Shown here: in pieces, positions 31,401-40,193 of the stretch
Layout of the letters: every line of letters starts with the position of its first letter
How positions within the stretch are numbered: position 1 is the stretch's first letter
NCBI GenBank assembly: GCA_028641055.1
Contig: CM054061.1
Span: 32,712,333-32,776,332, forward strand
From: Alopecurus myosuroides
Lineage: Eukaryota > Streptophyta > Magnoliopsida > Poales > Poaceae
DNA: 64,000 nt
Direction of reading: 5' to 3'
Translations under genes and position numbers: made by a program
The notes under the pieces: generated by a model
What the model was told of the DNA's origin: nothing
What the model saw: the letters and a program-made list of their open reading frames with translations, nothing else
Databases searched by the model: none

Positions 31401-31586
31401 GCGGTCGTCGCCATCCTCAGAGGGCCCAGCCAGGGCGTCGCGGTAGGAGCGTGGGGAGCTGTCGGAGTCGCTCCTCCCGCCGCGCCAGCGCTCATCCCGG
31501 CCGCGGTGGCCTCCTTCATCGTCCGACAGGGTGGGGGAGAAGGGAGAGGGGAGGGGAGACGGGGAGGGTGAGCGAGAGGCGGGCAT
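28446..31586 (-). CDS. LINE-A ORF1: RNA-binding protein with two zinc knuckles
   Basis: The open frame starts at ATG 31742, but ATG 31586 (MPASRSPSPSP, residue 53 of the long frame) is the likelier start because it follows the GC-rich leader; that gives 1,046 residues. Two CCHC knuckles (CLLCTKPGHRARDC and CIRCGKEGHMSRAC, residues 195-227 of the long frame) sit in a Ser/Arg/Pro-rich N-terminal region. A folded segment of DUF4283 type follows in the middle (about 450-620: ALVATPVGENRQ, VHRHHGGSLLVYF, VHVNLEIEGIPANTW). The C-terminal half is low-complexity and basic, with KKKRRGPGQKAKRR. ORF1 coats element RNA and acts as a chaperone. Long, with no stop. Confidence 0.9.
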   Translation of the reverse strand: MPASRSPSPSPLPSPFSPTLSDDEGGHRGRDERWRGGRSDSDSSPRSYRDALAGPSEDGDDRDSPRARLELRSEVVREAHAVTAIDALDDSGDSLEEVDPNPAPWEQPKKKRARGRRGGKKATAKMARPGRDVGAYSAYDGLCLLCTKPGHRARDCTTGPVCIRCGKEGHMSRACTEPRPRTPPDAGDEPAQKRTAGGSSRGGPAGGEDGRRDARIHAQSSSRARTGSSSRMEARSGSSSRTVAPPRSSRGTVVPPQHGVSSARQGVSTARQATTPSARVVAPPSVRPAGSSFMADARRSAQGPRQAAPSPTPVSEVDARRTAAPMGRQVVGRPAPARVDERAVIAPLPLQRRDDRAGGVLSPGGSRQVSLGGELARRPAKTACIFARSPEVEEAESALQCALVATPVGENRQVSPDNLAEAITAIYDLPTEVFSVHRHHGGSLLVYFRADQDRAMILRNGLIQTPFFRLRVEPWSRRTGATVGALGVHVNLEIEGIPANTWSIAAAEAVLSPNSWVERLDPLTRSRADMDTFRLSAWCLDPALIPREVDFHVIEPGDPPSAQTLAAPGEAVTPPLVGTLMYPLIVHVTSFTDYRRPSPGGDAGGGAGGGAGPTPRWPLSRQYTYDPGMPDSLPGGGAAAPDRTGTDAGGRSSSNGPRGGARQREAEPTRILLSGVVVGGPVAGRNRRRKKRRGPGQKAKRRGGGGPHSASPAGDAQVATGAIPNAHGALVGSAGSEGPTGVLVASSPRTAQEVVSDAAQHVEGGLEPLDVASAQGGPAGPVLAPDPRLDEPVATSGCSLPSVNNSMGGTRPLGLDAFRALAVDQLEYSQCEDGGVEASPVLRLAGRSDHGLGVVVPPMRGPLPQDLSDDEPVDEEIEMEAPPPPVARLTPTGAHRFATPPVVFARPRVTQRTSTRPSEVTRPSTLGEFLTAAGTRPDALLHAPAIHRRLMAMDFRPRRSPRIAGQPGGMSSETRAVRNLMRKLGILKKDEAPSQAALDAYHRMFELPLTEEMIGAVAELYGWSISSLRGCSPPLMDTSGGRLVET

Positions 31587-31768
31587 GGCCGCGGAGGTGG
31601 GCGCCGCGGTCGGAGCGACCAGCGGCGGAGGGGGTTGGTGGCCGTCGGCGCCGGAGCGGCGGCCGACGGTGGGAGCAGGTGGGGATGGGAGTAGGTGGGG
31701 ATGGGAGTGTACGGCGTGTTTTGAAAGGAAGGTGCTAAACAACTGGATATCAAGAATTCATTATCACC

Positions 31769-31782
31769 CCTTAGAAAATTCT
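31769..31782. repeat. LINE-A target-site duplication, 5' side
   Basis: CCTTAGAAAATTCT, perfect copy of 24725-24738. Confidence 0.95.
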
Positions 31783-33065
31783 GCTCATGGTTGTGCTGGG
31801 AGTTTATAACAGTGGCGTTGTTCTAGTGTACTGGATGGAAGATTTTAAGGTTCGCATCCCCTTGCTGACTTGATTCACTGTTGTTAAATTTTGACATAGG
31901 TGATCGATTGTGGTGTCACTAATTGATTAATGCATACCTACGTGGCTCACATGTATGAACTTGCAATTGCATTCGTGTGAGCAAACCTAGTTGATTTGAC
32001 ATTTTGGCACGATTGAGTTTTTCTTAGGTTACAATTGTCGGATGTAGTGTATGCTGAGTGAACGTTTATGCTCTTCTACCATGTAGTTACTTATACATAC
32101 ATCTTCAATTCAAGCATGTGTCTTCTCGGGGATAATAGTCTGTTCCAAATGATGCTGGAGTAGAGATGGGTGTTTTCTCTTTAAAAAAATCATGTATAAA
32201 TAACTATTGAATTAATTCGGTATGAGTTGAGCAACCATAATTTAATGGAGTGACTGCTTCAGCTTATATATTTTAAAATGAAGATGGAACCACATTTGGA
32301 TTAGGCTGATGGAAGTTGTGATCATTAGCGTGGCACATTTGAAACCATTGTGCCTCAACTTGATATATTTGTTTGGCACTTATTGATGCCTTCTTTGTTA
32401 TCCTTGACAGGAGGATAGGGCTATTGAGAATTTGAGATACGTCTAGTGCATTCCTTCTCCTTGACTCTTTTGTATAGCATATAAGCGTATAATTTATGTA
32501 TTTTCCCATTGTGAACTCCCTTTGGAACACCAGATTTGTTAGGTTTATGTTTGTTTAATCATATAACATCATAAGGCATTATGTGGCCACTAGAAGCTCT
32601 TTAATGTTCGCATCTTCAAGCTGCCACACTGGATTAATTGCTATGCAAGTTTGTTTGCTACATCCATCAGCATGGCGTGTTTCTGCCGTAGGCTGGTGGT
32701 CTAGGATGTTTGCTATAATTTTTTTGTGCTAAGTTTATTTTCTATGAATGAAACCATTGGATGCTTATTTATTTTTGTTTCTTCTTCTGTGCTTTTCTTT
32801 TGGGCACACAGTTTGTCGAGAGCTCCTGACCTCAAGGTGCTACCTATGATATTACAGTTAGAACTTCCTATCCTCCTAGGTCTGCTCCTCGTATGTGTTT
32901 GACGATTGATCTCGCCGGATGTTATTTCCTATCCTCGTCCATTTTATCTGGTAGCATGTGCGAGTGAAATCCTCCTTTTTACCCCCAAAGAGTAGCGCAG
33001 AATAGTATATGCGACTATGGTGAACTTCCTGCAAAAGAGATGTTCATGTTCTATACAGCTTGAAT
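31783..33065. other. Downstream flank of the mTERF-like locus between the two LINEs
   Basis: About 1.3 kb of A/T-rich, apparently low-copy DNA. It is continuous with the mTERF-like 3' flank once LINE-A is removed and probably includes the old 3' UTR. I see no conserved ORF, transposon end or RNA gene. Confidence 0.5.
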
Positions 33066-33077
33066 GATCTCTCAGAG
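33066..33077. repeat. Probable LINE-B target-site duplication, 3' side
   Basis: GATCTCTCAGAG directly before a 16-17-base T run, matching GATAGCTCAGAG at 40194/40195-40206 with two mismatches. It is imperfect, so the boundaries of LINE-B are probable, not certain. Confidence 0.55.
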
Positions 33078-33196
33078 ATTTTTTTTTTTTTTTTGAGAGC
33101 GCAACGGGGGGCCAAAAAAGGCCCACCTGAACATTTTTTATTAATGGCCCCCGAGAAGGGGGGGAAGCACATTACATGGGATTTTTACAAAAGATT

Positions 33197-36100
33197 TTAC
33201 AAGAGGGACTCACACCAGGCGCGCAGGCCGGAGAGGTCGATCCTACGGGGAGCACGAACCAACCAAAGTTTCAAGTGGTCTGAGACCAGGGCGGCAATAC
33301 TTGCGCCGGAAAGCCGGTCGGAGTCAAACACCATGCGGTTTCGCGACTTCCAGACCGACCAAACGACGGAAAGTATGACCGTACGGAGAGCGCGGGGATG
33401 GAAGGGGGGGAGGCAGCCCGTGAGTTCGCACACCAGGTCCTCCAGCCCGGCCCCCTGGCTGAGGCGAATACCTGGGGCGAGACGCAACCAGACCTCGGCC
33501 AGCCGCGGGCAACGGACAAACAGGTGATCCCGATCCTCCACGTGTCCGGGGCAGAAGGGGCAGTGCGGCGAGGAGAGGCAGCCGAGGTGAAAGAGATGGG
33601 CGCGCGTCCTGGTTCGACCCAGGCGGAGGATCCAAAAGAAGACGCGCACTTTTGGGGGCGCGAAGTTGTCCCAGTTAAGTTCTTGCAATGGGACGCCGAC
33701 GCCGGAAGACCGGAGAGCCCGGTAGATCTCGCCAGTCCGGAAATCCCGCGAGCGCCCAAGGGAGACAATCCGACGATCCGGAGCGTCCACGAGACGGGTA
33801 GCCTGTATCCGGGCACGAAGGAAAGCCATCTCAGCATCGGCCTGGTGAGAAAGGCGGGCGCGGAGGCCCAGGTGCGTATCCCCTCCGGCCGAGACGCCGG
33901 CGAGCGTCACGCCAGAAGCGGTGCAATGTGAGAACGCAGCGGGGAGCACAGTCGCAAGAGGGCCCAGCGGCGTCCAAGCGTCATGCCACAACGAAGTCGT
34001 GGCGCCGTCACCGGGCTCAACTCGTGTGATGGAGCGATACAGAGGAAGCAGGGCCTCAAAGTGGCGCCAAGAGGGGGTGGACGGCTGTGGATGTGCACAG
34101 AGGTAACTCCGCCGAACCCATCGAGTCCAGGGGGTGTCCTTCCCGGAGAGGAGCCCGTGAATGTTCTTGAGGAGCAGACATGTGTTCTGAAGCTCAAGGT
34201 CCACGACGCCCAACCCTCCTTCCGACCTAAGCCGGCATACCAGGTCCCAGGCGACCTGACAATCGCCCCCGGAACAGACCGCAGCAGCCTTCCACAACAT
34301 GGCTCGTCTTGGTCTATCCATCTTTGCGATAACCCCTTTCGGCAGGGGGAGGACCGACATGGCAAGGATGGGTAGGGCCGAGAGAACGGCAGTGGCAAGA
34401 GTAAGGCGACCACCAATGGGGACAAGGGGGGTGCGCCATCCCGGGATCCTGCCGGCGATCTTGGCGGCAAGGAACTCCAGGGCCGAGGCAGGGAGCTTCT
34501 GGTCGGACAGGGGGAGACCCAGATATGTCTGCGGGAACGACGAGACAGGGCAGCCGAGGAGCCCAGCCAGGAGCGAGGCACGATCAGCCGACAGGCGCAC
34601 GGGAACGAACGTGCTTTTGTGGAAGTTAATGTGCAACCCGGTCGCCCGGGAGAAGGACTCCAGGACGCCCCGCAGCCGCAGAACCTGCTCGGGGATGGCT
34701 CGGAGCACGATGAGGGTGTCGTCGGCGTATTGGATGACGGGCACGGGGAGGTCGTCGGCGAGTGGGTGGCGAAGTCGGTCGTCCCCAACATCCTCAACGA
34801 GCAAGGCCCGAAGAAGCTCAGCAACAATCAGGAAGAGGTAGGGAGAAAGGGGGTCACCCTGCCGCAGGCCGTTCCTGCAAGTGATCCAACGCCCGGGCAC
34901 TCCATTTAGCAAGACCGCCGTTTTGCCGGAGGAGAGAATGGACGACACCCACCCACGGAAGGTGGCGCCAAACCCACGAGCGAGCAGGATCCGATCAAGC
35001 GCGTCCCAGCTGACAGAGTCAAAGGCTTTCCGGAAATCAAGTTTGAGGACCACGGCTCCCACCTTGCGGACATGACAGCTCTGGACTAAGTCGATGGCGT
35101 AGAGAAAGTTGTCGGTGAGGACCCGCCCTTTGACGAAGCCGGATTGCTCGAAGGAGACCAAGCGCTCAATGAAGGATTGGAGCCGCGTGGTAAGGACACG
35201 CGTGACGAGCTTCATGACGCAATTCTGAAGGGAGATGGGACGGAAACCGTCGGCAGTGACCACATCCGGCTTTTTAGGCAGCAGAGCGATGAAGGCGCGG
35301 TTGATACCATCGAGGCGCGCGGTCCCGGAATGGAAGGCGGAAAGGAAGTCCAGGACGTCGGGTTTGACAAGGGACCAAAAGGCACGAAAGAACGCGGGGC
35401 CGAAGCCGTCGGGGCCCGGGCTGCTGTCCAACCGCATGGCCCAAAGGGCTTCCCGAGCTTCCTGCTCGGAGAAGGGGGCCTCCAGGGAGTGAAGCCCCGC
35501 CACATGCGAAAGCACCCGACGGGGGTCGAAGTCCCATACGGACGGCTGGGTGTCCCCAAGGAGGCGTGAGTAGAAGCGGTGCAGCACCGCGGCCTTATCG
35601 GAGTGATTGACAAGGACCCGCCCGTCGTCATGAAGGATCCGAATTTGGTTGCCACGAAGACGCGCGGACGCGCAGGCATGGAAGAACCGAGTGTTGTCCT
35701 CCCCCAGACGGCAAAGGCGGAAGGTGAACCGCTGACGCCAGTAAAGGTGCAGGCGCCGATATTCCCCGGCCAGGTGGGATCGAACGAGATCCCGGAGGAG
35801 GCTCTCCGGGGCGTACAACGTGCGCGACTCCTCGACCCCGTCCAAAATACCGATAACCCGTCTGCAGTTCGAGATCACCTCAGCAGGTCGACGGCGGGCC
35901 CGGGCCCATTTCTTGGAGACGGCCCGAGCCCACTTAAGCAGATTGGTCAGACGCCCGGCCACGCAAGAGCGCGCGCGATTCTGATGACGGGCCCAAAGAG
36001 AGGCGACCAACGCCCGATACTCGGGCAGGGAGGCCCAAGAGCGTTCGAACCTGAAGACCTGGGTGGAAGGCGCGCTCGAGGACGCGCTGACCAATAAAGG

Positions 36101-36883
36101 GACGTGGTCGGAAGTGGTGCGCAGCAGGGAGGTGAGCGTGGTGTTGAACAGCCGCTCCCCCCAGGCCAGGTTGATGAGAGCACGGTCCAAGCGAACCAGG
36201 GTGGGAGAGGCACGCCCGTTGGTCCACGTGAAGCGCCGGTCGAGCAGGGGGAGGTCCTGGAGCTCCAGGTCATCGACAAGGCTGTTGAAGTCGAACGCGA
36301 CGCCGGCGTCGAAGGCGTCGTTGTTGCGGTCCTCGGGACAACTCGCAATGTTGAAGTCCCCGATCACGAGCCACGGGCAGTCGATGGAGCGGGCGAGGGA
36401 TCGCAGCTCCTCAAAGAAAGTGGCCCGCCGTGCGCGGTCACACGGGGCGTACACGTTCGACACGGCGAACTGCGTCCCATCCGAGGCGAGCTGGAAGTGG
36501 GTGGTGAGGGAGAACTCTCGCGGGCTGTCGGAGACGAGGAGGACAACGCGGGCATCCCAGGCGGTGAATATCCCCCCAGACGCCCCGATCGACGGCCGCG
36601 ACGAGAAGGTCGAGAATCCGGGGGGGAGAAAGGACGAGGCCTTAGAGTGGCTGACCTCGCGCAACTTGGTCTCCTGGAGGCAAATGATGTGTAGGGGCTG
36701 CGCCGCCAAGTTCATCTTCACGTCCGTGCACTTATCCGGGTCGTTCAGGCCCCGCGTATTCCACGAGGAGGTAAGCAACTGCCTGAGATTTACAGCCATG
36801 GCACACCCAAGACGCACCGGGGAGACACGGGCACACACGAGGCGCAGCTCGGACGGAAACACACACCTAATATACATAGGCAC
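33197..36883 (-). CDS. LINE-B ORF2: endonuclease and reverse transcriptase
   Basis: 1,228 residues from ATG 36883; an internal Met (residue 29, ATG 36799, MAVNLRQLL) is closer to the family start, giving 1,200 residues. The endonuclease shows N42 (SWNTRGLND), E71 (LQETK), Y145, D176/N178 (GDFN), D233 and D259-H260 (SDHVPLL). The RT shows SSPGPDGF, LLPKKPD, D616 in LKLDFRKAFDSV, GLRQGDPLSP and QYADD (719-722). The C-terminal zf-RVT shows FAPPKVRVFFWILRLGR and C-P-F-C ... H-L-F-V-R-C-P. No stop or frameshift is seen. The role is nicking and target-primed reverse transcription of its own RNA. Confidence 0.95.
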   Translation of the reverse strand: MPMYIRCVFPSELRLVCARVSPVRLGCAMAVNLRQLLTSSWNTRGLNDPDKCTDVKMNLAAQPLHIICLQETKLREVSHSKASSFLPPGFSTFSSRPSIGASGGIFTAWDARVVLLVSDSPREFSLTTHFQLASDGTQFAVSNVYAPCDRARRATFFEELRSLARSIDCPWLVIGDFNIASCPEDRNNDAFDAGVAFDFNSLVDDLELQDLPLLDRRFTWTNGRASPTLVRLDRALINLAWGERLFNTTLTSLLRTTSDHVPLLVSASSSAPSTQVFRFERSWASLPEYRALVASLWARHQNRARSCVAGRLTNLLKWARAVSKKWARARRRPAEVISNCRRVIGILDGVEESRTLYAPESLLRDLVRSHLAGEYRRLHLYWRQRFTFRLCRLGEDNTRFFHACASARLRGNQIRILHDDGRVLVNHSDKAAVLHRFYSRLLGDTQPSVWDFDPRRVLSHVAGLHSLEAPFSEQEAREALWAMRLDSSPGPDGFGPAFFRAFWSLVKPDVLDFLSAFHSGTARLDGINRAFIALLPKKPDVVTADGFRPISLQNCVMKLVTRVLTTRLQSFIERLVSFEQSGFVKGRVLTDNFLYAIDLVQSCHVRKVGAVVLKLDFRKAFDSVSWDALDRILLARGFGATFRGWVSSILSSGKTAVLLNGVPGRWITCRNGLRQGDPLSPYLFLIVAELLRALLVEDVGDDRLRHPLADDLPVPVIQYADDTLIVLRAIPEQVLRLRGVLESFSRATGLHINFHKSTFVPVRLSADRASLLAGLLGCPVSSFPQTYLGLPLSDQKLPASALEFLAAKIAGRIPGWRTPLVPIGGRLTLATAVLSALPILAMSVLPLPKGVIAKMDRPRRAMLWKAAAVCSGGDCQVAWDLVCRLRSEGGLGVVDLELQNTCLLLKNIHGLLSGKDTPWTRWVRRSYLCAHPQPSTPSWRHFEALLPLYRSITRVEPGDGATTSLWHDAWTPLGPLATVLPAAFSHCTASGVTLAGVSAGGDTHLGLRARLSHQADAEMAFLRARIQATRLVDAPDRRIVSLGRSRDFRTGEIYRALRSSGVGVPLQELNWDNFAPPKVRVFFWILRLGRTRTRAHLFHLGCLSSPHCPFCPGHVEDRDHLFVRCPRLAEVWLRLAPGIRLSQGAGLEDLVCELTGCLPPFHPRALRTVILSVVWSVWKSRNRMVFDSDRLSGASIAALVSDHLKLWLVRAPRRIDLSGLRAWCESLL

Positions 36884-37013
36884 ATAGCAGCAACAGCTAA
36901 CACAACTAGGGCGACATAAGGTCTAGTAGGGGGGGCGAGGGCGACGCCGCGGGCATGCGTACGGGGAAAATAGCCACGGCTCGCCTCGCACGAACTCCAC
37001 GATCGGCGTGTCT

Positions 37014-39881
37014 TCATGGGGCACCCGCCTGCGCCGGAGACTCCGCCATCAGCTGGCGGATATCATCAGGGGGAAGCTGGCACGCGTTAGCCATGGCGAG
37101 AAGATCATCACGTCCAAACGGCGGCGGAATGGCGGGGGACCGGAGCGGCGCGTCGCCGGCCTTCTCGGCACGGAGGCGCACGGCGCGGTCAAGAGCACTC
37201 TCAAACATGTCGCCGGCCTTGCTCCTTAGCCGGGCGCTGGTGCGGGGCGGCAGGGCAGCGGCGCGCCCGCGGCCACGCTTCTGCGGACGGGGGATGGGCG
37301 GCGGGGTCGGGGCGGGCGCGGGCACCACCGGTGTCGCGGCGCGTCCAGCCGGGGCGGATGGAGGCGACACCACCGGTGCCGAGTCGCAGCCGACGGGGAG
37401 GAAGGCGAGGGGATTGTCGCACTCGATGGCCGCGGCAAGGACGCGCGCGGACACGGACGCGGCGACGCCACGCACAACCTCGATGTCCTTGATCACCCCA
37501 ACAGAGCCAGTGTCGAGGTTGATGTGGGGCAGGCCGCGCGGACCGGGCTCGCCGGCGCCGGCCAGGGAGCGCGGCACCCGGAAGTAGCCAACCTCTCCCG
37601 CGTCGCCGCGCAGGAGGACGTGGAAGAAGAGAGGGCATGCGGCGACCTGTGTGAGAGATGGGCACGGCACGCCCCCTGGAGTGACCGCGGCGAAGGCGTG
37701 CGGGACCTCGCCGGGCGCGGATGCAGCGGGGCACACCTCCAGAGCAAATACGGAGCCCTCGACGGCCGCGGGGGCGGCATCGGGCACGCCGGCGGCGGGA
37801 AGCTCGAACGGCATGGAGCGAAATTCACGGGAGAGACGACGGACCAGGGACGGATGGCGAGAGGGGCCGGGATCACCGCCGCCTGCGAACGGACCACCGC
37901 TTGGGCCACCACTGGAGGGGCCGCCGCCGCCGTGCGGGCCGCCACCAGGGCCGCCGCCACCGGGACCGCCTGGGCCTCCGAGGCCGCCGCCGCCAGGCCC
38001 GAACGGAGGAGGCGGGGGCACGGCGCCGAACAGCGGCCAGTGACGGACGCGTCGGACTTCAACAAGCGTGGCGAGCCCATCCGCATTCTTCACCTCGAGC
38101 TCGGCGGGGATATGCGCAGCCGTCTCATACTTGCAAACCACGAGCACGGAGATGAAGGAGCGGCCGGACATGCAGATGTTGGCCACCTCCATCGGGTTGC
38201 CCATCCCGCCAACGGAGGTACGGATGAGCGGGCGCGTCCAATGCTCGAAGGGGAAGCGGACGAGAGAAAGCGCGGCGTAGCCCGTGTGAACGAAGCGCCG
38301 CCGGTTCGCCGCCTCCTCGTGGCGCTCGAAGTAGACGGAGTGCTCCTCCACCGCGAAGGGGCTCTCGTCGACTGCGAACTCGCGGCTCGCGGCGGTGCGG
38401 AAGATAACGAGGTGAGAGCCATCGGGGCCAGCGAGCGGGAGAGCCTCCATGCCGTCGGGAACCTGGTCGAAGAGGGCAGCTTGGACAATGGGGCCGGGCG
38501 ACGTGGCTTCGGGGTCCACGTAAGCGAACCCTAGGTGCGCGAACTGAGCCAAGTTAACAGGCGGCATGTAGACGGAGAGCTGAGACCGGCATGCGGGCGG
38601 CTCGGAGTCCGTCGCGCTGCTGTCGTGGCCGCCAAGATCGAACGGCGTGACAGGGGAGGTGGGGGGGAACGGCGGTGGTTGGGCGGGAGCGGCGGGCGGG
38701 GCGGCGGGGCGGACGGGGAAGGTGGGGAAGGGGTGCGGGGTCACTGGGAAGGTGACGTTGGAGGGATGGCGGCGGGGTGGCGGTGGGATGTGAGGGTGGG
38801 CGGCGGGGCGGCGAGACGCCATGGAGGTGCACTCGTGAGCGCGGTGGCCGGGGGCGGAGCAGGTGAGACAGGCGATTCGGTCTCGGCAGTCACGCACTCG
38901 ATGCCATCGAGAGAAACATTTATAGCAGAGCCCGCGCCGTTTAAGGGAGGCGAAGGAGCGAGGCTGCGTGGCGGGACCGGGAGGGGCCGATCTGGAGGGA
39001 CCCAGGCGCGGGGAGGGGGTTGACTTGGGGGGAGTCCTGGCGATGTCCGCCCAGGTAGGGACGTTCCGATCAAGATCGGACGGCTGAGGGGTGGAGGGTT
39101 CGTTTGGGGGCGGCGAAACTGGCGGTGAAAAAACGACCGGTGGGACCTGGCTGCAGTCGGGAGGGGCGGGGCGTTGACACGATTGAGGGCGCGTGCCACG
39201 TACAGCATTCTCATCCGACACGCAGGACCCAGCGGGAAGCGTCTCGACTGGCCCAGGGGCGGGGGCCACAGTGGGCCGGGCCAAGCCAGCAGAGCAGGCC
39301 GAACGCGCGGGCGGCAAAAAGGAGAAAGGTGCCGGGAGGACCAAATCGGCGAGCCGGACAGGCGGCCCCACAAACGTCCCGAAAGTCAACGACAGGGACT
39401 CTCTCTCAGAGCGGGGGGAATCTGCCCGTTGGATGGAGGAGGGGTCCACGAGATGGAAACGGAAGACCTCACCGGCGAATGCGAAGGCGACACGGCGGCG
39501 CAGCGCGCGCGCAACGGCGGGGCAGGAAACCTGGGTGACGAACTCGCCGGGGGAGAGCTCCCTAACACGAAAACGGTCGGAGAAGGAGGAGAAGATGAAC
39601 GTAAGGCCATTGGCCACCACGAAGTGGTTCACCCGCCGCGCCGACGGCAACTGCGAGACCCAGACGGTGGCGGGAGGGAGCCCGCGGCTGCAGGCGGCGG
39701 AGCGCTCGCAGACGGAGACGTGAAACTTGGAACGGATACGACCGGCGAAGATCTCCCCAGGACGACGCGGGCGGCGAGCGGAGGGACGGGGATCGGCACG
39801 CCGGGGCGGAGCACCGCGCGCGCAAGTGCGGGGAGCTGAGCCCAGCAGCGTCGCGGGCAACCGGCGCGGCGACCGAGCCAC
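37014..39881 (-). CDS. LINE-B ORF1: RNA-binding protein with two zinc knuckles
   Basis: 955 residues from ATG 39881. An N-terminal region of about 180 residues (VNHFVVANGLTFIFSS, GEFVTQVSCPAVARALRRRVAFAFAG) is followed by a Pro/Ser linker, two CCHC knuckles (C319-C332 CYKCFSRWHRVRDC and C338-C351 CLTCSAPGHRAHEC), a Pro-rich stretch, and a globular DUF4283-type segment (about 440-640: VIFRTAASREFAVDES, FVHTGYAALSLVRFPFEHW). A Gly-rich tract (GGPGGPGGGGPGG) and a C-terminal domain with basic KRGRGR follow. The knuckles lie mid-protein rather than near the N-terminus as in LINE-A. The stop is 130 bp (or 214 bp) before ORF2. Uninterrupted. Confidence 0.88.
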   Translation of the reverse strand: MARSPRRLPATLLGSAPRTCARGAPPRRADPRPSARRPRRPGEIFAGRIRSKFHVSVCERSAACSRGLPPATVWVSQLPSARRVNHFVVANGLTFIFSSFSDRFRVRELSPGEFVTQVSCPAVARALRRRVAFAFAGEVFRFHLVDPSSIQRADSPRSERESLSLTFGTFVGPPVRLADLVLPAPFSFLPPARSACSAGLARPTVAPAPGPVETLPAGSCVSDENAVRGTRPQSCQRPAPPDCSQVPPVVFSPPVSPPPNEPSTPQPSDLDRNVPTWADIARTPPKSTPSPRLGPSRSAPPGPATQPRSFASLKRRGLCYKCFSRWHRVRDCRDRIACLTCSAPGHRAHECTSMASRRPAAHPHIPPPPRRHPSNVTFPVTPHPFPTFPVRPAAPPAAPAQPPPFPPTSPVTPFDLGGHDSSATDSEPPACRSQLSVYMPPVNLAQFAHLGFAYVDPEATSPGPIVQAALFDQVPDGMEALPLAGPDGSHLVIFRTAASREFAVDESPFAVEEHSVYFERHEEAANRRRFVHTGYAALSLVRFPFEHWTRPLIRTSVGGMGNPMEVANICMSGRSFISVLVVCKYETAAHIPAELEVKNADGLATLVEVRRVRHWPLFGAVPPPPPFGPGGGGLGGPGGPGGGGPGGGPHGGGGPSSGGPSGGPFAGGGDPGPSRHPSLVRRLSREFRSMPFELPAAGVPDAAPAAVEGSVFALEVCPAASAPGEVPHAFAAVTPGGVPCPSLTQVAACPLFFHVLLRGDAGEVGYFRVPRSLAGAGEPGPRGLPHINLDTGSVGVIKDIEVVRGVAASVSARVLAAAIECDNPLAFLPVGCDSAPVVSPPSAPAGRAATPVVPAPAPTPPPIPRPQKRGRGRAAALPPRTSARLRSKAGDMFESALDRAVRLRAEKAGDAPLRSPAIPPPFGRDDLLAMANACQLPPDDIRQLMAESPAQAGAP

Positions 39882-40193
39882 GGCGAAGGGGGAGGAGGGT
39901 TCGGGGAGAGCCCCGACCGCACTCGGCAGGGAGGTGGTGGGCGGGGTGAGCGACCGGCTCGGCGAGCGCGAAGGCGAGCCCCTGGCGGGCGCGGGCGCAG
40001 AGCGGGCGCGGGGAACGCCGGGAGGGGAAACGAACCTGACAGGGGCTGCACGGGAGGGCGTGCCCAGATGAGGCGAGGCGCCCCGGCCGCGGGAGACGGC
40101 GGGGACGGGCGGTGGCGGGCTAGCGAGGCGGCTGGCAGCGCCCTCCCTTCCGTCTCATTTCTTATTCGAGCATTTTCTTTCTTGCCATTTCGT

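Larger units (their letters stand above)
24739..31768 (-). mobile_element. Full-length L1-type LINE with both ORFs open (LINE-A)
   Basis: 7.0 kb on the minus strand, flanked by a perfect 14-bp target duplication. The order is short 5' leader, ORF1 (31586 to 28446), 39-bp gap, ORF2 (28406 to 24849), about 0.1-kb 3' UTR ending in a stem-loop and short A-rich tail (T run on the plus strand at 24738-24743). The identical duplication and unbroken ORFs imply a recent insertion. The first ~30 bp at the 5' end (about 31738-31768) are A/T-rich, unlike the GC-rich leader, and may be extra sequence added at the junction. Confidence 0.95.
33078..40193 (-). mobile_element. Full-length L1-type LINE with both ORFs open (LINE-B)
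   Basis: About 7.1 kb on the minus strand: GC-rich leader, ORF1 (39881 to 37014), ORF2 (36883 or 36799 to 33197), short 3' UTR and an A tail (T run at about 33079-33095 on the plus strand). The protein sequences are clearly different from LINE-A, so this is a separate family and insertion. The imperfect target duplication suggests it is older than LINE-A, yet both ORFs remain open. Confidence 0.9.

Noticed and set aside
28813..31738. Long plus-strand ORFs (up to 330 codons) across LINE-A ORF1
   Set aside because: They are antisense or shifted shadows of the GC-rich ORF1, with low-complexity Arg/Pro/Ala sequence and no domain.
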